This document shows positions 22,182 through 34,760 of a DNA stretch of 64,000 nt, piece after piece (position 1 is the first letter of the stretch; each line of letters opens with the position of its first letter). Position numbers and translations under genes: made by a program. Under the pieces are notes generated by a model that was not told the origin of the DNA, did no database searches, and saw only the letters and a list, made by a program, of their open reading frames with translations. This stretch comes from Paramecium pentaurelia (lineage: Eukaryota; Ciliophora; Oligohymenophorea; Peniculida; Parameciidae): the NCBI GenBank assembly GCA_905183005.1, contig CAJJDO010000111.1, positions 66,942 through 130,941 on the forward strand, given 5' to 3'.

Positions 22182-24074
22182 ATGAAGGTCTGTAAAATAG
22201 TTCTATACTTTGCAGTAATCATAGTTTGTTTATCAGCTCTTATAGGAATCTACTTAGGTAAACCTAATAAAATTGCTAGAGGTTTTGATAGTGATTGTAA
22301 AAAAATAATTAATTCAAACTATTAGCTTATGCTTGTGGTGTAGATCCAGGTTTGGAAGATTATCCATATGCTTACTTTGTTAATCCTGTTCCAGAATATA
22401 AATATCGAATTTTATGTGTAAAATAATGTCCAACATCTGATACATAAGAATTAGAATGTGCTCCCAATACTTAAATACCAGATTGTAAGAAATAAACAAC
22501 AGTATTATACCCTGAAAAAATGGTAAGTTATTATGAGTCATTTAAATACAAAGGAAATGTTTGTATGCCTACTTCATTAGAATATTATCAAGGAGTTAAA
22601 GATTTCTCATCTCCTGGAATGATAGGGATGATTATTAATGATGTAATGTAAACATGGCATATCATTGCATTAATCAGTTTTTTCATAATAGTTATTTGTA
22701 CTATCTTGTTGGATTAATTAAAAGTAAATACAACATATGTAGTATGGGCATTCTCTTTATTTTCTTTACTTATTGTTGGAATTATTGGAATCTATTTCAT
22801 TTCTTAATGGAATTTTGCAAGAAATTATGAAACTGAATAGGCTATTATTAATAATTTCAAGGTTGATGAAGATTACATATATAAAATGACTAATAAACCT
22901 AATGAAATTGTTAATTTTGTATTTGGAATCATTTTTGTATTTGCATTTTTATATGGAACATATTGGCTATACAAAAATTCTGATAGAGTTTAAGATTTAG
23001 CAGATATATTTGAATATGTTGAAATGTTTATGGCAGATAATAAATTTCTACTACCTTTAAATTATGTATTCTTAGGATTCTTAATTTCATTCTTATTACT
23101 TCTATTACTTACTTGTTTGTAAATTATATATAATTAAATTAGGTTTCTAGGTTCAACATTTAAATTAAAAAATGATTCAAATTTAGGTCCATTTGAAAAA
23201 ATTGAATTAAATACTATAATTTCACTCTCTACAAGTTCAGTATTTATTTTTGTAATATGGATTATTTATGTTATTAATGGTTGTTATCAATCAATCATAT
23301 TTAGCAATTTTAAAATTTGGATTAATAATATGATTTCTTAAAATCAACTTTAAAATAGAGATTCCCTTGAATTAGGTATGTTGATACTTTACTGTTCTAA
23401 TGCTGTTAAAAATTTAAATTTATAAGTTATTAGTAAGATCTCATTTATATTATTGTTTTCACCAATTAAATTTATTTTAGATTTTATCAAAGATACTATA
23501 GATAATATATTTAAAATAAGATGCAATCCATTTAAATCATTATCAAGTAATATTAAATATTAATATAATAAAAGCTATTGAAGAAGTGTTATATTATGAA
23601 GTTGATCTAAATTAAGATAATATTAGTATTGCTATTTAAAAAGTAAAGGATTCTTTAGAAATTAATGAAGATGGGGAAGCCTTAAATACTTTTGAAATAA
23701 TTAGAAATATCAATGACTTCTTTTTATTGATTGTAAAGCTTTTTGCTTGCCTTATTTGTGTTACTTTATTTTTGGGTATACTATTTATGATCAATTCAAT
23801 TAAATAACAATTTCCTATACTCTAATAAAGTATCTAGATTAATCTATATTAACCTTTGATACCTGCTTTTATTGTTGGAATCATTGGGTATACTTTATTA
23901 TAAATTTTAAAGATATTAAGTTGCATAAATCTATTTCTGTTAGTACTCTGTTGTTCAATGTTTTGGATATGCATATATTGCTGCCTAGACTCAAACTTAG
24001 AGGGATTATCAAAATTATAAAGACAATTATTAAGGAAAATAAAATCAATAATTTGCAGAATTTCAATAATCTGA
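22182..24074 (+). CDS. Choline transporter-like (CTL/SLC44) membrane protein
   Basis: The 611-aa multi-pass protein has introns at 22297-22325 and 23547-23574. After an N-terminal helix it shows the CTL signature: GKPNKIARGFDSDSYACGVD, YPYAYFVNP and LCVKQCP, followed by a Cys-containing extracellular loop and about ten further membrane helices, with a long pair near the C-terminus (FFLLIVKLFACLICVTLFLG). Splicing of the first intron is what restores the D-S-D...CG motif. SLC44 proteins transport choline and related substrates at the plasma membrane or in mitochondria; the substrate here is inferred. Ciliates carry many members. Confidence 0.88.
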
Positions 24075-24464
24075 TATATAAAGTTAAATTAGATACTAGA
24101 ATTTGAAGACAAGATTTCCAGTATTAATAAAATAATAATATCTTAGGAATTAAAATAAATGATAGAAAGAAGTCTACCAAGTTTTTAAGTGAGAAACTAA
24201 AATATAAATAATGTTTGAATATTTAATAGATATCTATAAGTACAATTATTTAATATTTTATATATAATTTATTAACAATCATATATTAATTAAAACAATC
24301 TAAGAATATTATATTATTCATTAATTTAAAGTTATTTATTAAGATATTATATTACTTAAAAACTAATATTTGCATACATATAATCAAATAATATCTAATT
24401 ATAATAATTATATATCATAATATTATTTATACTAAATGATTAGAAAATAATAATTATTATATAA
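24075..24464. other. AT-rich spacer
   Basis: Low-complexity A/T sequence downstream of the transporter. No gene seen. Confidence 0.5.
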
Positions 24465-24820
24465 ATGAAATACTTGATTTTTTTAACTTTTATGATCATC
24501 AATTGCTATGAAATTAGCTTAAGTGAAGTATAAGATTGTGTAGCCAAGAATTGTGATAATGTAAAATGAACTTAAAATAATTTTAGGAAAATTAATAATG
24601 CATCAAAGATAGTACTTGTAATTAAGCATTGAAAGATTTTAATGATTGTTTCTTAGCCAATTAACATAATGCAACTTATCCTTATGAGGAATGTAAAGGA
24701 GTTTCAAATACTGTATATTCAACATTAATGGCATGTTATGAGAATTGTGATTACAATTTAATCCTTGCAGAGAATATTTTAATTATAATGACTATTTATA
24801 TATTTTTTATCATTAATTGA
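24465..24820 (+). CDS. Small secreted or membrane-anchored Cys-rich protein
   Basis: A 109-aa protein with one 26-nt intron (24561-24586). It begins with a signal peptide (MKYLIFLTFMIINCYE), has a short ectodomain with about nine Cys in spaced pairs (CVAKNC, CFLANQ, CYENCDYN) and ends in a hydrophobic tail (ILIIMTIYIFFIIN). The tail could be a GPI-attachment signal or a membrane anchor. Many ciliate genomes encode families of such tiny Cys-rich secreted proteins of unknown function; no family name can be given. Confidence 0.7.
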
Positions 24821-24941
24821 ATTTATAATCAATTTTCATTTAATTATTAGGTTTATTTGCTCTGTATTCTTCTTAAAATACTATGCTTTAATAATAATAT
24901 TTTGATTTATAATAAATGATTTTATGAAAAATAAATCAATT

Positions 24942-26123
24942 TCACAAAATAATTGCCAACAAGAAAACAAAGCCTATGACCATTTATTTAGAATAGTCCT
25001 CAATATCTACTATTTCTTCTTCCACATCTTTGCATGAATCACTTGAATATCCATTTAAAGTTTTTTATTCTGAACAAGTTGCACATCTATTTTCTCCTTC
25101 TACTTTAATACAAGTAATTTCATCAGTTTTACCAGCAACAGTATCATATGTTGTTTATGCTAATAATCTTCTACTTCCTGTAGCAGTATTAGAAAGTAAA
25201 GATTAAACTTTAATTACAACTTTTGACCATGCTATTTCAGCTTTTAATTAAAGAATGATTTAGCCTTTAACATTATTATTGGAACTCAAAATCTAAGCCT
25301 TTTTATTAAGTCCACCACCAGTATACCAAACTTCAGGCTCTATCAAATAATATCCCTCCATTCCTTTGGTAGTAATTACCTATTATAAAACAAATTAATC
25401 ATTTAAATGAAGATTTGGAGTGGTAGTTTCAGAACAACTCAAATCTTTACACCAATTGATTTTTGTATCTGGTTTAGCATTGCATTAATCTAAAGTGCAC
25501 TCAATAGTAGATCTAGCACTCAAAGGTTTAAAGGAAGTATCAATAGAACTTCCAGATTATCTATCAATAGTGACTTAAAATGAAAAGAAGAATGTATATT
25601 GAACTTCATTTGTTCCAGCTGCATAATATGCAATAGCATAGTATCCATCATATATATATTGATTTGAGTTAGATGACTAAACTAAATATGTACTTAATTC
25701 TTCTCCTTTAATTGTAAATGAATAATATCTCCATTACTTCTAAAAATTATTGGATGATGTTATTTCAAGTGTAGTTACTTCACTCTTATCAGAATAGGTT
25801 TCTGTAGTATATTTATAGAGTTTCATATCTAAACAAGTTTATTCAGGAGTTTTTCCATCTTATTAAACTAATCCAAAATATGTAGCATCATTAAATAGTT
25901 CAACATCTGAATATCTAATATTAACTTTAACATTTGAAGTTCCTGCGATAAAAGAAACATCTCCTGTAAATGCAATTTTAGATGCTCCTGTACCATCAGG
26001 ATTGTTAGCTGTACCAAATTTTTCCAAATATTTATTGCATTCTGGTGCATTAAAATCTAATCTAGCTTAAAATGTAATAGCTAGTAAAAAGGATAATAAT
26101 AGTATTGTTTTTGTATTAAACAT
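24942..26123 (-). CDS. Secreted/GPI-type surface protein
   Basis: An intronless 393-aa protein with a signal peptide (MFNTKTILLLSFLLAITFQA), a Thr/Ser/Asn/Gly-rich beta-looking ectodomain and a C-terminal hydrophobic stretch (MVIGFVFLLAIIL) directly before the stop. Cys appear near the middle and in a CIKVEGENRCATC cluster near the end. It lacks a cytosolic tail, which suits GPI anchoring. No known domain is recognised. It is convergent with the small Cys-rich gene (121 bp between stops). Confidence 0.7.
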
Positions 26124-26938
26124 TTTCTTTAAATTATTAATGATTTCTAGGGAAGTTTTTGGGATTTATAGGATTTAAAATGAAATTTGAGGTGTTTTAT
26201 TCTATTTAGAAATTTTATTTCTATCTGGAAATTTTTATTAAATGATTTTAAGAAAAAAAGATTTAAATAATTCTATTTGAAGTTAATTTATATCATATAA
26301 ATTATATTTAATATAGAAACATCGAATTATTCAATTTATATTATCATTGATTGTAAAGTAGATGAATATACAAATATTCAAATAAATATAATAATCAATT
26401 TAAAACGTATAAGTGAATGATTAATCTATATCACTTATAAAAATTTTATATTAATATATTTAGAAAATTTAATGCTATTTTTATCTTTTAACTCAGAAAG
26501 TTCTATTTTAACGTATAATTACAATTTTAGATCTAATGAATTATTTATTTACTGTAAAATATAATTTATTGATGACAATTTTACATTTTCATGAAAATCT
26601 ATTAAAAAAACATAACATAATTTTAATAAGGACTCTGATTTAAAAGGCTTAGCCCATTATAATTTTGGAGGTAAGATAAATAAATTTTTAGCTATTGGAA
26701 TTATGAATAGTTTAAAATGAATTTAGAAATCAGTTTTAATACAAAATTAAATATTATATTTATATGAAAGAGCATTATATTATTAATTAATTGTATAATA
26801 TGATTTTTATAAATTCAAATTTTCAAATCAGAAGATGTTTTATAAATTTTAGATGAAAAATAATTACATAGATATAAGAAAAATTAACTCAAATATAACA
26901 GAATCATTAGAAATAATGATACTTATAAATGAATTAAA
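26124..26938. other. AT-rich upstream region
   Basis: About 800 bp without a frame that can be supported. It lies upstream of both the minus-strand surface-protein gene and the next plus-strand gene and so should contain two promoters; no motif is recognisable. Confidence 0.4.
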
Positions 26939-27590
26939 GCAGAGAATATTTAAAAAAAAACATTATAGACTTATGCATTTAGTAAAAAGATTTAAATGAC
27001 ATAGCTTCAGAAAAAATGAATAATGTCAATTTTAAATACGAATAGAAATATGAATAACTTATTTAATAGGAATCACTCACATTATTATAAATTTATCAAT
27101 ACGATAACCTAGATTATAATGATCAAATTGTTATTTACATTTAAACTTTTCAAAATAAAGAGTCTAAAAATAAGTAAGATTCATTTTTTGATCTTAACTT
27201 AGAATACTAAAAATAATTAGTATTTTATTAGTTCCTTCATTTTATTTATTTGATCTATTAGTTAAATATTTATCCTTTATTTAGGATGAATTTAATAAGC
27301 TAAATAACAATAAAGATGATATGTTTAATAACACAAACTTGTACCATTAAAATACATTTCTTATTTACATGGTTTATGATTTTAAAGAGAGATTATTATA
27401 AATGACTTTTAATTAATCACTTTTATAATTTTAATTAAAGAAAAGAATATCAAAACAAAAATATATTTTTAAGATTAGGATAAAAATTATAAAATAGGGG
27501 TTTTATATTAACATTGTAATAAAATCTTAAGCTTTTTATCTTTTAGTCAAAATGTATAAATGGAATTTTATATTTTAATATTATTAAAAT
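26939..27590 (+). CDS. Hypothetical protein (3' end uncertain)
   Basis: From the ATG at 26939 a frame reads REYLKKNIIDLCIQQKDLND and continues to about 27170, where a 29-nt intron (about 27174-27202) joins it to LVPSFYLFDLLVKYLSF and DEFNKLNNNKDDMFN. The mix of charged helices and one hydrophobic segment does not match a known family. Beyond 27400 the frame stays open but loses coding character, and it runs into the first Rab-like gene, so the 3' end is a guess. It could also be a non-functional remnant. Confidence 0.3.
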
Positions 27591-27599
27591 CTACATAGA

Positions 27600-28585
27600 A
27601 TGGATATGCATCCTATCATTTCGACATCAAAATAAAAAGCAATAAAGTACAAAATAATTTTCATAATTTGAGTTGCTATAGTTGGAGATAAAGGAGTAGG
27701 TAAACATTAATTAATTGAAAAAATGCTGGATGTTGAAAGTAAAGTAAATGACAGAGATATTACGTCAATTGATTTTTTTATATCGTATATATGGATAGGG
27801 GATTGCTAATATTAAACAATCCATTATTGGGTTATCTCCTTAGATTCAAATTAATAATAGTATATTTATATTAATATGTAAGGTTTAAATCTATGCCATT
27901 TATCCCTTAAAGTGATATTTATGTTATCATGTTTAGCTTACACTAATAATAAAGTATGTTTAATGCTCTACATGTTTGGTTTTAATTAAGTTCTTAAAAA
28001 TAAAGTGCCTAATTTATATTTTTGGGATCTGATAGTGGATAACTAAGATAATGTGGTTCTTACAATGAAATTATAAAAATCATAAAGAATAAGATGATAA
28101 GATCTTCCCCAAACTTAGAATAAACCTTAAATGAATCATCTCTAAAAGAAATAAGAAAAACTATTGCTTATGTTGATGATTTTATAGAGGAATCTCTACC
28201 AGAAAATGTTCAATATCTAGAAATTATGGATTATTAATACCAAGCTTTCAAGAGAGTTCTTATTAACTCTGTCTAAAATGTGATAAGTATTGGCCGATAA
28301 CAATTGTATTCAATCAGTGCCCCCATATCTCCAAATATAATGCCTTAATTATAAAAGTCTGTATCTGAGTTTCTGCAGAAAACAGAATATATTGATAAGT
28401 AGGATAATTTAAAGAGTGTGAAAGAGAAGAGATAATCAGAAATAATTCAAACTATAAAAATAGATTATTCTTTACATATTTAACCTATTTAAACAACGAT
28501 GAATCCTGGTTTCTTAACTTTAGAATAGAGCAGCTGTTCTTAATAAGTTCAAAAAGAAACTGGATTTTGTTGTTAATTAATATGA
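27600..28585 (+). pseudogene. Rab-like protein, broken tandem copy
   Basis: This is a close relative of the next gene: MDMHPIISTSKQKAIK is followed by VAIVGDKGVGKHQ, then VESKVNDRDITSIDFFIS, SDIYVIMFSLHQQQSMF and CGSYNEIIKIIKNK. Two joints fail. After the expected first intron the frame is off by one, and near 27878 the frame moves again in a place where the sister gene has no intron. The P-loop reads GKH instead of GKS/T, and the G3 and G4 motifs are gone. The 3' part (about 28080-28585) is open and ends GFCCQLI, a prenylation-like CC end as in the sister. It is either a pseudogene or a degenerate gene with unusual splicing. Confidence 0.5.
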
Positions 28586-28663
28586 TGTAACAAATGAATT
28601 GAATGATTATACAATATGTATATGTTTCAATAGTAATAAATTATTATTAAAATAATATTTATA

Positions 28664-29674
28664 ATGGAGTAAGATAGTAATACCATCCTTTCATCATCAA
28701 AGGAAAGAAGGATTAAGTATTTTAGAATTATCATTTAGAGTAATTTTGATTGGAGATTAGAGTGTCGGTAAAAGTACACTTCTTGAATAATTACTTAATG
28801 TTGAATCAAAAGTAAATGATAAAGAAATCTAAACAGTTGATTTTTTCATTTCTCGTGTTATTTTACCTGATAATTCAGAATAGAAAATATTTATTTGGGT
28901 TACAACTGGAGAAATCAAAAATATGTAATCTAATCATTATAAACATAGAAATCTTATCAGAGCCTTTTTAATTAAGAGTCATATTTATGTTATTGCATTT
29001 TCTCTTAATAATCCAGTTTCTTTTGAAAATGCAGTAAACACTTGGTTTGCATAATGCTATAAAAATGCTAGAGAAACAAATAACTATTATTATTTTATTG
29101 GCACAATGAGTGATAAAGAACATCTTTGTGGATCTTATTAGGAGATTATTTAAAGAATTGCAGACAAATGTTAAGAACTCAAAATAGAGAAAAATGCATA
29201 ATAAGTTCCATTTCCTACAGATAAAGCTTATATTAGATAATCAGCAAAATGGAACGATGACAATATCATTGAATTTGCTAAAAATAAATTACCTAATAAT
29301 GTGTAAGATTTACTTGATTTATTAGATTTTACTCAGAAACATCAGCTGTTATTAAAACAGGGATTGAAAGAAGTTCAAGCATTTTTATTAGATTATTATA
29401 AACTGCTGTTAAGTAAGAGTATGAAAAAGATGGAATAGAACCTATTATTGTTTCATCTAGAACAGATTCTAGGTTTTCTATGGCATAGATGCAAGTGCCA
29501 ATTCCAGTAGTTTTGCCAACATCATCTGCAAGATAATCAACTTAGACAACAAGTTTATAAGTTAGTATGATAAAAGAGCCTGTTCCATTCTTATCTTTTG
29601 AATAAAAAGAGTCAAACTTGTCATCTATGGATGAAGTTAAGAAGGAATAAAAATTATGTTGTATGATTTAATGA
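28664..29674 (+). CDS. Rab-like small GTPase homologue with degenerate G3/G4 motifs
   Basis: The 321-aa protein has introns 28717-28738 and 29303-29325. It has a good G1 P-loop (VILIGDQSVGKSTLLE, near residue 20), then KEIQTVDFFIS. Where WDTAGQE is expected it has IWVTTGEIKN, so the DxxG Asp is Val. Where NKxD is expected it reads GTMSDKE. The G5 region is good (YSETSAVIKTGIERSS) and the protein ends KLCCMIQ, a dicysteine near the C-terminus suited to prenylation. The C-terminal extension of about 130 residues is long for a Rab. It is inferred to be a membrane-trafficking factor that may bind but not hydrolyse nucleotide. Confidence 0.75.
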
Positions 29675-29909
29675 AAATTATTAAACTTCTTTACTTGTCT
29701 ACTCTCTTGTTCAAAGTGATTATTGGTATTCATTTTGTATTAAAATTTCTTAAAGAATCTGTTTAATATATAAAACTAATATAATTTAATGTGAGAGTAG
29801 TTTTATTTTAAATTATTTTGTTAAAAAAAACATAAATAATTGCCATTATCATCATTAAAACGAAAAAATAAATTAAATTAAAATTATTATTATTATTAGA
29901 TAAATTTAT

Positions 29910-30701
29910 ATGGATTCTTTTGATGACCTCACTTGCAAATTAGGATCTATGGGTTCTGATTAATAAACTAATGATACAATAAGTCCTATTAATATAAGAA
30001 CAAGTGATATATTTAGTGATTTAAAAAAAAATACTGATTAAAATGATAAACCCATTTTTGCATTAAAAGATTAAGTTTATCATTTCTATTAAACAATGAG
30101 AAACATGACAATCAAAGAAAATTATAGCTATTAAATAGCATCTCTAATCTTTTTGAGTGAGTACCAAGATAATTCTTCTTAAAAATTGGATAATGTCAAA
30201 CAAATACTCTAAGAATGCACTAATTTAAATCTAAAAACCTATTTTATAATATTAAATAATAATAATCGTAAACCAAATGCTAAAGAACTTAGACAATTAG
30301 TAAATTAATTTCCATGTAGTTTGAGTATAGTTGATACTGAAATTCAAGATTTAAATTAAGAATTATAAACGATTACTAAAGAACTAAGAATAGGATCTTT
30401 TGATACTAGATTGTTTGTTCATATTTCTACAAACAAATCTATGAAAATCTACTTTAATGATCTAATAAATTCTTTGCAAAAATTTGAGAAAGGACTAAGT
30501 TAAAATGATAAAATTTATTGGTCTTCTTGTAAAACAAATGAAAAGTTTGCTACCATAGAAATATAGGAAGATCCATAGAATGAGAAGAAGGTAGAAAGAA
30601 AAAACAAAAGAAAATACATTTTATATGGGTTTATTTTATTGGTAGTTCTTATAATTATTTGCTATTTATTATATGTTGTGATTATAACATTTAAGTAATG
30701 A
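29910..30701 (+). CDS. Tail-anchored membrane protein, unknown function
   Basis: An intronless 263-aa protein. The N-terminal 230 residues are polar and helical with no signal peptide; the end is a basic cluster (KKVERKNKRKY) directly followed by one membrane helix (ILYGFILLVVLIIICYLLYVV) and a few residues. This topology, with the bulk in the cytosol and a C-terminal anchor, is that of SNARE-like or other tail-anchored proteins. Helices in the middle (DLNQELQTITKELRIGS) are compatible with a coiled coil, but a SNARE zero-layer motif was not seen. Function unknown. Confidence 0.65.
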
Positions 30702-30740
30702 TTTGTACTATTTTCAATAATGAATATTATATAATATGCA

Positions 30741-32581
30741 TCAATGAAATTCTGAATATTCCTGTTATCTTGGAGTCCAAGGATTGTCAAATAATGATTT
30801 ATGAGCAAAGTATTAGTAAACAACAAAAATAATTAGAAGTACAATAAAAATGATACTGACATAAAATGCTGCAATAACAAGAGAATAGGTGTTAAAGTAA
30901 GTATTTTTGGCAAATTCATTTACTTAAGAAACAGCCTAAAATTATTATAGATAATGATACCAATTTTAATCCATCATCAGGGAAACAATTTTTTTCAAGA
31001 TATTTAGAGAATTGTGCATTATGTTCTCTAAGACCATTCTAAATAGGATTGTATAAATTACATTTCCATCTACTTCACTTAAATAAACTGCTCCTAACCC
31101 AATACATAAAATGGCAATGATCAATCCAATACCACATAAGAACTTTGGTTAATGGAATTCTGTCATATCAATCCATTAAAAAATCTAAAATAAAATTAAT
31201 TAAATCTACTCTGTTTTTCATCAAATACAAAATAGGAACAAGGAAAAGAATAACTCCTACACTTATAATAATAATTAAAGACATGGCTCTTTCAGATTTA
31301 TAGACTCTTTATCCACTTTTTGAGATTTGATCAATATCTTTGGGAGATAACTTCTAACAAACCTCATTAGTATTAATTTGAATTTTTTTTATGGCTTCTA
31401 ATGCATACGTATCTGAGTTATCTTCATAATTTTGATAAAAAGGTAATTATGATAGTACATCAGCCAAACCATTTTATTAATAAGTTTGATGAGCAGAGAA
31501 TGTATTCAAAGTTATTCGATGTGATTACAAATCTTTATAATTATCACAACCCATTTCAGGTCTTTTTGCTAAAGGGTAATATTTAGTTGATTAGAATTTG
31601 GGATTTAATTTATGATTGTAACATGGAGACGAATCAATTTGTCCAATTCCTGGTATCATTTCAATACTAACAATAGGAGATGAGTTTTCAAATTATTTAA
31701 TATAATTATCTGTTCCAATTTTTATTGCATTTCTATCATTCTATCTTGAATTGTCTTTGAGTAAACCTGAAAGTGGGCAATTTTTGGATTATGGAACGCA
31801 AACATTTCCACACTATTTATAAGATGTCTCACAAGCAGCACCTTCTAATGTTTTCCATTCAGCATATAATTTAGTACAATATTATTTTTATTACCATGTT
31901 GTAAATAATTGAGGATCATGAGATTTCACTCTTTTACAATTAGATTTATAGAAACAAGTGAGAGAATGACTAATTTCACCATTCTCACAAATACATCCTG
32001 ATGATACTCCATCCCATTAACCTAGATGAGCTTTACCATAACCATCTGGACAGTCCACTGCATCATGTGTATAATGTGATATCATGTTGAGAGCTGATGC
32101 AGATGAAGAGGGAGTTGCTACAACAATATCTTCAATTGGTGTCAATTGCATGTTATTTTTCAAAGTTTCGAGTGTGTTGTGTGCCCCTTCTGGATTGAAG
32201 TGCTTCACTTTGGAAGCAAAGAGTAATGCCATAATAAGGAGAATTATAATAAAGAATGCTATTGGTAATATGTAGAGTAACCAATCTATCAACTATAAAT
32301 TCAAATTTAACGATTACATAAGAATATTTCTTAGGTTTTACTAAAGTTATAGTTTTGTTTGGCATCGGCTATTGTACAACAATTTACTCTCTATATGGTT
32401 CAGGTTACACCTACACTAAAAAGAATAGACTATATAACTACTTTGATATTCTGTTTCAATTGGTGGTTAGGGTTGATATACAGGTTTTGCTAATAATAAA
32501 TATTGATAAGATACTGGGTGTGTTGGTAGTGTATCCAAATGGTAATGGGGCTACTTATTATTACTGTGGATTTATGTACAT
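30741..32581 (-). CDS. Multi-pass membrane protein with large Cys-containing ectodomain
   Basis: A 564-aa protein from seven exons (introns 32490-32514, 32416-32438, 32293-32317, 31185-31209, 31039-31061, 30936-30960); exon length is a multiple of three. The cytosolic N-terminus is Pro/Gln-rich (PVYQPQPPIETEYQSMQVQP). One membrane helix (LLYILPIAFFIIILLIMALL) leads to an ectodomain of about 300 residues with a dozen Cys (CPDGYGKAHLG, CICENG, CGNVCVPQSKNCP), and three more helices close the protein. The layout resembles ciliate TMEM-type surface proteins; no named family is recognised. Two early exons were only recoverable by splicing. Confidence 0.75.
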
Positions 32582-32706
32582 AGATTGGACATAGGAATTG
32601 GGTAACATTGATAAATCAAAATAAAATCAATAAAATTAAGATTAAAAAGAGAGTATTGTAAATATTGTGATTAAAATTATATTTATGTTATGCTCTTTAA
32701 TACTGC

Positions 32707-33053
32707 TCAGAATTGATAATCTGGAGTAGTGTTGGCCTTTCTAAAAGCAGGTTTACCACATTCCAATAATGCTATTATTAATTTCATTGTGTACCATCCT
32801 TGAATTGCATACATTTTGATTCATCCTTAGTTCTGACAACACACTAATCATATTTGGATTACTTTATACTTCTTTAAATGCAGCTAACTCTCCTGGACAT
32901 TCTTACTTCAAAATAATTGTTCTAGGGGCATTTTCATCTTCTCTTGGGAAACTATAAGATGAAATAGGGTGAATGAAATTACAAAATGACTTTGCTTTCC
33001 ATTTAAGTTGATCTCTTTTTAGCAGTGGAGAAATTATATGATCGTGATTCCAT
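32707..33053 (-). CDS. Small hypothetical protein
   Basis: From the ATG complementary to 33051-33053, after one 31-nt intron ending near 32951, a frame reads FPREDENAPRTIILKQECPG and ELAAFKEVQSNPNMISVLSE. Near the 3' end two frames are both coding-like (one ends KPAFRKANTTPDYQF at the TGA at 32707-32709), so another intron or a frameshift is likely and the C-terminus is unsure. No domain recognised. Confidence 0.4.
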
Positions 33054-33116
33054 TTTAATTAAATATCTAAGATTTAAATTAATCTAAGTAACACACATAT
33101 AAATATTTTGTTTCAA

Positions 33117-34689
33117 TCATTATTTCCTACTCCTAACTGATTTGACTGCTAAATTAAGTGCTACCTTATAAAGTTGAGAATCGAAAGTATTTGTCTACTT
33201 CATGGATTTTCCAATAGCTTTTGCAGTAGCTGATTTTTGATGATGCATTTATTAAGAAGATGATTATCCACTACTCTATTTTACCATTGTTGATTATTGT
33301 GAATTAGTCACTTATCTTGCAGAATGAGTTTATTAATAATATACAAGTTTTTATTCTCCACTTGTATTAATTTATAATGGTTTATCATTCGATTTTGATT
33401 TTATATTTATTTTTCTGTTTGGTTCCCTATTTGATAGAGGTTCTTGAATTTTTACTCTTCTAAACTAATTTAATTCTTTGATGTTCAATTTTTTTCTTGA
33501 TAATTATCCTTTTAGACGATTTGTTATTTCATATCTCTAGGTAAGACTTCTAGGATCTTAGGCTAGAGATAGACTGTCAAAATGTACAGTGCAACACTGT
33601 TTAGAATCTCTGATTAATTTTTTGGCTAAAAGTGTTTACAAATCAGACATGACTTTTAATTCTAATTATTACACTTTTTTTGGTAAATGTGGACTTTATT
33701 AAGGAGCTCTTGGAGTAACACATTTAGGTGATTTGAGAAGAGTAGCAATTCGTTATTGATTAGGTAACAAAGTTTTATTGCTTGGAGATTTATATTCAAT
33801 ATCTCGAGGAGTCTAAATTAAAACATTAAACAAATTACAATATGCAATTAATCAGATTTTTAAGATTGATTTTTCTTTTTTGCAACTCCTTTTGGAATAG
33901 ATGTCTTGAGCATATTAAGTATACTTGTTATACTTGATTTGCGATGCTATAGAACAGGTTTCTTTTATTAAATCTATTATTCTTTATAAAGAGGTTTGTA
34001 GTTTTCATATTTAAAGTTTGGATTGGTTGATTACATAAGTTTATATTGTTGGAGCTATTACTTGAAGTTCACAAATTATGGTTTTGGCTCGATTATACTG
34101 ATACCATCAAGGATTTTCTCACATTTAGACATCGGCTAAGTTCAGGGTGTTGTGTCTTACTTCTTCTGAGGAGCTTGGATCTTAAGCAGTCACTTATTAG
34201 CTGGATTATGGCATTGGTGAATCTCCTACTATTCCTTTGGGTGGTTTGTCTGGATTATTCTTGTTCTCTTGAGCTATCAACTTGGCAATCCTAAAATACT
34301 CCAATCTTCTCTTTTTATCATGGTAATAATTCAAAGAAACTATTGCTGGTAACATAAATAAACGAGGGATATCATTATGGAACTATTGAATAACAATTTA
34401 AAAGTACTTTATAGTACTCACCCAACATTTACAATTTTTCATATATTACATCACATTTAAATATTTTACAGAGTAATTCTTCAGGTGTGTCATACATGAT
34501 CACATCCTTATAGAGTATATTGTTTGATGTACGGTAATTATGTAAGATCTCTGTTATGCTCTTAGTGTAATGATAATTCTATGATTATGAGTATTTCAAG
34601 AACAAAGAATGACGCATGATTTCTATCACTATAACACATGTATTATTACCAATTAATGGGGTAGTCTCTTCACAAAAATCGCATTTCAT
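33117..34689 (-). CDS. Conserved-looking protein of unknown function
   Basis: A 498-aa protein with introns at 34383-34407, 34136-34160 and 33813-33838. It starts MKCDFCEETTPLIGNNTC, a possible small zinc site. Residues about 75-150 form the most domain-like part (PEELLCKIFKCDVIYEKLQ, DIPRLFMLPAIVSLNYYHDK). The rest is Lys/Ser/Pro-rich and disordered, with repeated TPR/S-P type sites (SPKCVTPRAPQ), so phosphorylation is plausible. No membrane helix. The N-terminal part has the look of a ciliate-specific kinase-associated or cytoskeletal protein, but no family can be named. Confidence 0.65.
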
Positions 34690-34760
34690 TTTGAATTTAT
34701 TATATTTATAAAATAATAAAAAATAATATTCAAACAAAATTATTCATCCCAACATATATT

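Noticed and set aside
22256..22277. Possible 22-nt intron (GTAAACC..GCTAG) in the CTL gene
   Set aside because: Removing it would shift the frame and destroy the family-typical GKPNK..GFDSDS segment, so it is kept as coding.
32355..32594. Plus-strand open frame with few Cys and many aromatic residues
   Set aside because: It is antisense to the first exons of the membrane-protein gene at 30741-32581, whose spliced Pro/Gln-rich N-terminus is far more convincing, and it lacks an ATG.
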